Origin: Carallia brachiata
Taxonomy: Eukaryota; Streptophyta; Magnoliopsida; Malpighiales; Rhizophoraceae
Length of the DNA: 64,000 nt
Assembly (NCBI GenBank): GCA_021464245.1
Contig: JADCRB010000016.1
Span: forward strand, 8,313,674-8,377,673
Direction: 5' to 3'
Numbering within the stretch: the stretch's first letter is position 1; each line of letters opens with the position of its first letter. The translations under genes and the position numbers were made by a program. Of this stretch, positions 61,873 to 64,000 are shown one piece after another. Under the pieces are notes generated by a model, which was not told the DNA's origin, made no database searches, and saw nothing but the letters and a program-made list of their open reading frames with translations.

Positions 61873-62643
61873 ATGATTCCTTTTACATTGCAATCCAGGC
61901 CTATGATTTTAAACTTTAGGGAAAAGTTTAGGACCCCGAAGCTTGTGTCCCGTGGTCCCAAATTGACTATTTATTATTATTATTATTATTTTGTTTAATG
62001 CATACTATATGAGTCTATATTTTATATACTAGGAGAACATCTATTCAAATCTACATTTTAATTGTTTTGAAAAAAAGAAAAAAAAGAAAATAATCCCTCA
62101 GTTCAACACGATGTAGACACCTCAAAGTCTGTAGTTCGGATCCTAAACTATATTACCTTCATTATTCACATTTAATTGTTAAGTTCTCACAATAAGGGTT
62201 TCATGTTCTTTATTCAAGCTTTCAACCATTTGGACTTAAGCCAATCTTCGTGCAAAATGACATTTCTCTTCGACTTATGCGTCAAGGTGTGAATTAGAGT
62301 TGCTAAAATCATATCAGGTAATTTTGCTGAAATCAATCGAGTGATTCAATCATATCTTACAGGATTCTATACCATATACAATTTTACCGAATCCTAACAA
62401 AGTAAAGTGACTCAACTGAAAAGCTCCCACCATTACTTACATAATAAGCAATACATTGTAGAATGAGAGTTATGTATAACGGTTTTTGACGGTGGTCAGC
62501 AATAACAAGCACCGCAATATTTTTTTGTGCTTTCAACACTCCCTCCCTCTCTTCTACAAATACCTCTTCTCTTATCTCTCTTTGAATACGTGCATGCTCT
62601 CACTATAGCTCCATTAATATTTACTACTTTGAATAAACAAGAT

Positions 62644-62820
62644 ATGGGAAGACAGTCAATAGAAGATGGACTACCAACAAGGCCTTTGCTTCTTGACACA
62701 ACTACAGGTGGTGCTGCTAGTGGTGACTGCCACTCGCCGGCTGACACGTCGCCGATCACTCCCTTCCTAGTCCTCAGCACCTTCGTTGCCGTGTGTGCCT
62801 CCTTTTGTTATGGGTGCGCT
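62644..62820 (+). CDS. ERD6-like sugar transporter, first exon (partial gene)
   Basis: The first 59 codons of a major-facilitator monosaccharide transporter of the ERD6-like group, often found in the vacuolar membrane. The ATG at 62644 gives MGRQSIEDGLPTRPLLLDTT, a hydrophilic N-tail with a dileucine-like RPLLL. It is followed by the start of membrane helix 1, PFLVLSTFVAVCASFCYGCA, then donor GTAAGT at 62821. In the family this exon ends just before VGYSSP, which fits. The rest of the gene is not seen in the following 1.18 kb, so intron 1 runs past the window end or the gene is truncated. An upstream in-frame GTG extension is ignored, since plants start at ATG. Confidence 0.85.
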
Positions 62821-64000
62821 GTAAGTAATTAACTTGAGTATTATTACTTAATGACATTTATTTCATGATAATTGTGCAAATTCTTTGTCAAACCAATAAC
62901 GAGGCTTTCCCCAGTCGTTGAAAATGAGAAGTAGAAGATGCATGTTTGAGTTTGCCAGATAATTGAGAGATTCATCAGTGCAAAATTTTGGTTTTGCTTC
63001 TTTAATTAGAACAATTCAAATCAACCACTTAGCATGGTTGATCACAAGAACGAAACTCTTTGAAAGAAGGTTGGGAGATTTCACTCAAATGTGCATTTAG
63101 GATTTTTTTTTTTTATTAATAAGTTCATTAGACTGTAAATTATACAAAAGAAATAAATCTCTTCGTTATAAATTTCACACTCATTCTTTTTAACATTAGA
63201 AATTTTAAGTCTTAATTAGCGAGGGGTTTCTTAAGGGATGCATTCAGCATGTTTCATCTTATGAGTGCTTGCTAAATTGTTTTTCGTACATAGCAATTAA
63301 TTCTCACATTTTGTCGAGAATAGTCTTAGCCTCTGAGGAAAACGTTAGAAAATTTAATTTTTAGACTTTGTGCATATTTGAAAGCTTTTGTGAGTGTACT
63401 GGGTAATTTCCATATAGGTAATGAATTTTATGCTTTAATTTCTGTTTCTACAAAAGTTATGCTTTGACATTATCAATCTTTACGAGAAATATGCTACAAC
63501 GAAATTAAACAAGTGATCACAGATTTTTCGTTTTTGCTTTGTTTGCACTCTTAAATATTAAGGGTCATTTTCATGTTGACGTAACAGCACTGGGCTCGCT
63601 TAAGAAATGCACTATTTCTCTGACTGTGAAGTAGATATGGAACTTGCAATTTTGAAAAATTTTTCTTGACCAAATACAGTTTTTTTCTGAATAATTCAAC
63701 GAAAGTGTCATAATAATTGATCGGCATAAGTAACAGAGAGTGGTTGGGATTTGAAAATAAATAAGCGTACAGGGGAAGGCATCCAAAAAAAAAAAAAGGG
63801 AGACCTGCACTATCTTTGTGTTATGAAAAAAGTATATGTCTTAATAAAAATAAATTTTTTCTTGGTTACATAACTCCAATTTAGCCTTGAACTTTCAATA
63901 TCTTTAATTTTAAAAATAATTATAATATTAAATGAAATATATCTCATTGGTGCATAAATAAAAATATTACATGGAACATAGGATCACACATGGCATTATA
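62821..64000 (+). other. Intron 1 of the sugar transporter (runs off the window)
   Basis: It begins with a good donor, GTAAGTAATT, and is T/A-rich. I looked for the expected next exon (a GYSSP...-type start after an AG) and found none before the window ends. Confidence 0.5.

Noticed and set aside
62527..62643. Upstream extension of the transporter frame from a GTG
   Set aside because: Plant nuclear genes start at ATG, and the extension is CT-rich leader sequence; the MGRQSIEDGLPTRPLL start fits the family.

Overview
The window is nuclear DNA from a flowering plant. Genes are sparse and split by GT-AG introns, the spacers are very AT-rich, and there are short inverted-repeat transposons (MITEs) and tRNA-type SINEs. 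The proteins look like those of a woody rosid, and the resistance-gene family present here is abundant in Citrus. The species is an inference and was not checked.

Layout. 1.2-8.9 kb (minus): a large coiled-coil NBS-LRR disease-resistance gene of the At4g27190-like group. It is recognisable from its first to its last residues but broken by about ten stops and frameshifts, so it is a pseudogene. 9.3-12.8 kb: two sets of old tandem duplications. 14.8-15.0 kb: a second, tiny relic of the same kind of LRR. 17.9-19.1 kb: a transposon-like element filled with a polypyrimidine minisatellite. 20.0-20.6 kb (minus): an intact histone H2A.X gene with a TATA box, telo-box and E2F-type site. 23.2-26.8 kb: two copies of one MITE family. 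29.7-31.5 kb (plus): an intact gibberellin receptor GID1, closest to the A/C class. 34.3-36.2 kb (minus): a long coiled-coil protein with a C-terminal membrane anchor, interrupted by one 1-base frameshift. 38.5-38.9 kb: two SINEs inserted side by side. 43.9-45.0 kb (minus): an intact six-exon histidine phosphotransfer protein (AHP) of cytokinin signalling. 50.4-57.2 kb: a SINE and a long diverged tandem array of unknown nature. 59.0-61.9 kb: a duplicated spacer in which one copy carries a MITE and the other keeps the empty target site. 62.6 kb to the end (plus): the first exon of an ERD6-like sugar transporter that continues past the window.

The genes do not form a functional cluster. They are independent housekeeping (H2A.X), hormone-signalling (GID1, AHP), transport (ERD6-like) and defence (NBS-LRR relic) loci. 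The least explained parts are the 51.4-57.2 kb array, which includes two related open frames, the MITE swollen by a CT-rich minisatellite, the back-to-back SINE pair, and the MITE with a paralogous empty site. No clearly new system with an assignable function was found.
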